Below, piece by piece: positions 5,782-7,259 of a DNA stretch of 7,259 bases; positions within the stretch are counted from its first letter, which is position 1, and the number at the start of each line of letters is the position of its first letter. The position numbers and the translations under genes are program-made. The notes beneath the pieces were generated by a model. The model was given only the letters and a program-made list of their open reading frames with translations. It was not told the DNA's origin and did no database searches. The DNA comes from Cyanobacteria bacterium UBA11372 (GTDB lineage Bacteria > Cyanobacteriota > Cyanobacteriia > Cyanobacteriales > Aerosakkonemataceae), in NCBI GenBank assembly GCA_003486675.1, contig DNGG01000024.1:1-7259 (forward strand). The letters are read 5' to 3'.

Positions 5782-7259
5782 ATGAACAACGGCAAAGTCA
5801 GAATTTACGAGTTATCACGGGAATTGAATTTGGAAAATAAAGATATCCTTGCTATTTGCGACCAGCTGCGGATTCCAGTGAAAAGTCATAGCAGCACAAT
5901 TGGTGAAGCTGATGTAGACCGCATTCGAGCCGCAGCAGAAAAATACACACCAGAAACGGCTGCTGTAAGCAAGTCAACATCAGCTAATGTGAAAACTAAC
6001 TCTCCAGCGATCGCTTCAGGCTCCCGGCCTGTGGCACCTAAAAAACAGCAGCAAATTTTGGAAATTCGACAACACCAAACACCACCAATCAGCGCTGGCA
6101 CAAAACAGCCGGGGGCAACTTTTGCCGTCCCCCCCAAACCACCAGTAGAAACGAAACCAGTTGAATCTGTACAGCTTGTTTCCTCGCAAATGAAGCCGAC
6201 TGCACCCAAGCGACCGATTCGCCCCGAACAGAACAACCCTGTTCGACCAGTCCAACCCCCAACCCCAGCCGCAGAAAAAACTGAAGCTCCCAAGGTTGAA
6301 AAACCAGAAAAACCAGAAAAGGCAGAAAAACTAGAAAAACCAGAAAAGGCAGAAAAACCACAGGCTGTCGTCCCTCCATCCCCACCCGCTAGGCCAGAAA
6401 AACCAAAACTGGTCGAACCGCCGTCAAGACCAGCAGCCGCGGCACCCAATCGGCCTAACAAGCAAAGCTCCAGCGAGCAAGCGGTTTTACTCAAAAAGCC
6501 GAGCAAACCAGTAACAACACCCCAAAAATCAGGGGAAAAATCAGCCAGCGTCGGCACTGAAAAACCAACCAGACCGACTCCATCGGTACCTGAGCTTCAG
6601 CGACCCAAACCAGCGGTTGTGCTGACACCGCCCAAGGGGGGCGATAGGCGCAAGGTAGGGAAATTAGGAGAAGAAGCCCCAACCCCAACCGAAGAATCAG
6701 AAACCCTGAACCCAGTACCAGTAACAGAACTGGAACTGAAGCGACCTACGGCGCTGCGTCCGCCTAAGAAAAACAAAAACTGGGAAGAAGAAGTTGAAGA
6801 AGAGTCGCCCAAGGCAGCTAAGGCGGCTAATAAATCAAAACGCGGCGCGCGATCGCAAACAATTCTCGATGACGATGAGGATGTGCTTGACGAACTCGAT
6901 CTCAACGTCCTGCCAGCAGGAGTTCAGGTCAGCCTTTCCATCGCCCGTCCGCCCAAGCCAAAAGGACGTACTGCAACTGCTGCACCCGCAGCAACGGTGG
7001 CGGCTCCGGCAATGGCTAAAACTAAAAAGCCTGGGGCAAGTCGCGATCGCTCCGATCGATCTTCTGGTGTTGGCAAGCGCGAAGAAGTCGCTCCCAAACG
7101 CCCCGATAAGCTGGTGTTAAGCGGCAGCATGACGGTTCAGGAACTAGCACAAGAACTAGCTATCCCCGATACCGAAATCATCAAGCGGCTGTTTATGTAC
7201 GGAATAGCCGTTAACCTGACTCAAAACCTCGATGTGCCAACCATTACAATCGAGGCGAC
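5782..7259 (+). CDS. infB: translation initiation factor IF-2, N-terminal part (3' end outside window)
   Basis: IF-2 is the GTPase that brings initiator fMet-tRNA to the ribosome and helps join the subunits. The frame is open from ATG 5782 to the right edge, giving 492 codons. Residues 1-54 (MNNGKVRIYELSRELNLEN, then ILAICDQLRIPVKSHSSTI) form the first IF2-N domain. Residues about 55-445 are a long low-complexity linker rich in Pro, Lys, Glu and Ala, as usual for cyanobacteria. A second IF2-N domain starts at about 450 (MTVQELAQELAIPDTEIIKRLFMYGI). The G1 motif, GTPase and domains II-IV lie beyond the window. AAAGGGG (5766-5772) 9 bases upstream is an acceptable ribosome site. The long minus-strand frames across the linker are shadows of its Pro/Lys-rich codons. 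Confidence 0.96.
   Translation, partial: MNNGKVRIYELSRELNLENKDILAICDQLRIPVKSHSSTIGEADVDRIRAAAEKYTPETAAVSKSTSANVKTNSPAIASGSRPVAPKKQQQILEIRQHQTPPISAGTKQPGATFAVPPKPPVETKPVESVQLVSSQMKPTAPKRPIRPEQNNPVRPVQPPTPAAEKTEAPKVEKPEKPEKAEKLEKPEKAEKPQAVVPPSPPARPEKPKLVEPPSRPAAAAPNRPNKQSSSEQAVLLKKPSKPVTTPQKSGEKSASVGTEKPTRPTPSVPELQRPKPAVVLTPPKGGDRRKVGKLGEEAPTPTEESETLNPVPVTELELKRPTALRPPKKNKNWEEEVEEESPKAAKAANKSKRGARSQTILDDDEDVLDELDLNVLPAGVQVSLSIARPPKPKGRTATAAPAATVAAPAMAKTKKPGASRDRSDRSSGVGKREEVAPKRPDKLVLSGSMTVQELAQELAIPDTEIIKRLFMYGIAVNLTQNLDVPTITIEA
6298..6360 (+). repeat. seven 9-bp units (EKP/EKA/EKL) in the IF-2 linker
   Basis: Seven successive three-codon units encode Glu-Lys-X (IF-2 residues 173-193), with X being Pro, Pro, Ala, Leu, Pro, Ala, Pro. 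Each begins GAAAAA or GAAAAG, so slippage in frame is easy and linker length is expected to vary between strains. Confidence 0.9.

Noticed and set aside
5886..6557. Long minus-strand frame (223 codons, Gly/Ser/Phe-rich) opposite infB
   Set aside because: It is the antisense of the Pro/Lys/Glu-rich IF-2 linker; the composition is fully explained by that, and IF-2 is clearly the real gene.
6794..7130. Other frames overlapping the end of infB on both strands
   Set aside because: They lie inside the uninterrupted IF-2 frame and lack family features or ribosome sites.

Overview
The window comes from a cyanobacterium, most likely a filamentous one with a repeat-rich genome. The evidence is the gene order rimP-nusA-ylxR-infB with cyanobacterial-style proteins (a short NusA with an acidic tail and an IF-2 with a long Pro/Lys/Glu-rich linker), ten copies of the HIP1 palindrome GCGATCGC, tandem heptamers of the CTGACAA type, and several palindromic small repeats. 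These assignments rest on reading the sequence and on family knowledge; no database was searched.

Left part (1-1008): the C-terminal 112 codons of a Clp-fold serine proteinase-like protein (SDH family) end at 339. A 669-bp gap follows that is built largely of small repeats. Element 1 (342-489) is a MITE-like sequence with terminal inverted repeats and a 5-bp direct repeat, TAGGC, on each side; the left TAGGC contains the stop codon of the upstream gene. Element 2 (631-919) begins with the same CAGGACTTAC end and carries a four-copy array, including two perfect 64-bp tandem units. Between them lies a possible small minus-strand ORF whose end appears to have been changed by insertion of element 1.

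Middle part (1009-3186): one 503-codon gene encodes an unrecognised membrane protein, with one N-terminal hydrophobic segment, a central hydrophobic region that resembles part of a voltage-sensor fold, and a long helical C-terminal half. After it, about 430 bp look like the 5' (domain I) end of a group II intron that has lost its reverse transcriptase and domain V. Two perfect hairpins and an intrinsic terminator follow, just before rimP.

Right part (3187-7259): the conserved translation/transcription operon. RimP matures the 30S subunit, NusA controls RNA polymerase pausing and termination, YlxR is a small RNA-binding protein, and IF-2 starts translation. nusA and ylxR overlap by 11 bp. The rimP-nusA spacer holds repeats and an in-frame extension that could mislead start calling; the real nusA start is at 3871 behind AGGAGG. 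The 317-bp ylxR-infB gap can fold into a long nested stem and contains a strong Shine-Dalgarno placed before a two-codon ORF, ATG ATG TAG. infB runs off the right edge before its GTPase domain.

No new defence or mobile system is evident. The most useful leads are the element at the stop codon, the infB leader, and the unrecognised membrane protein.
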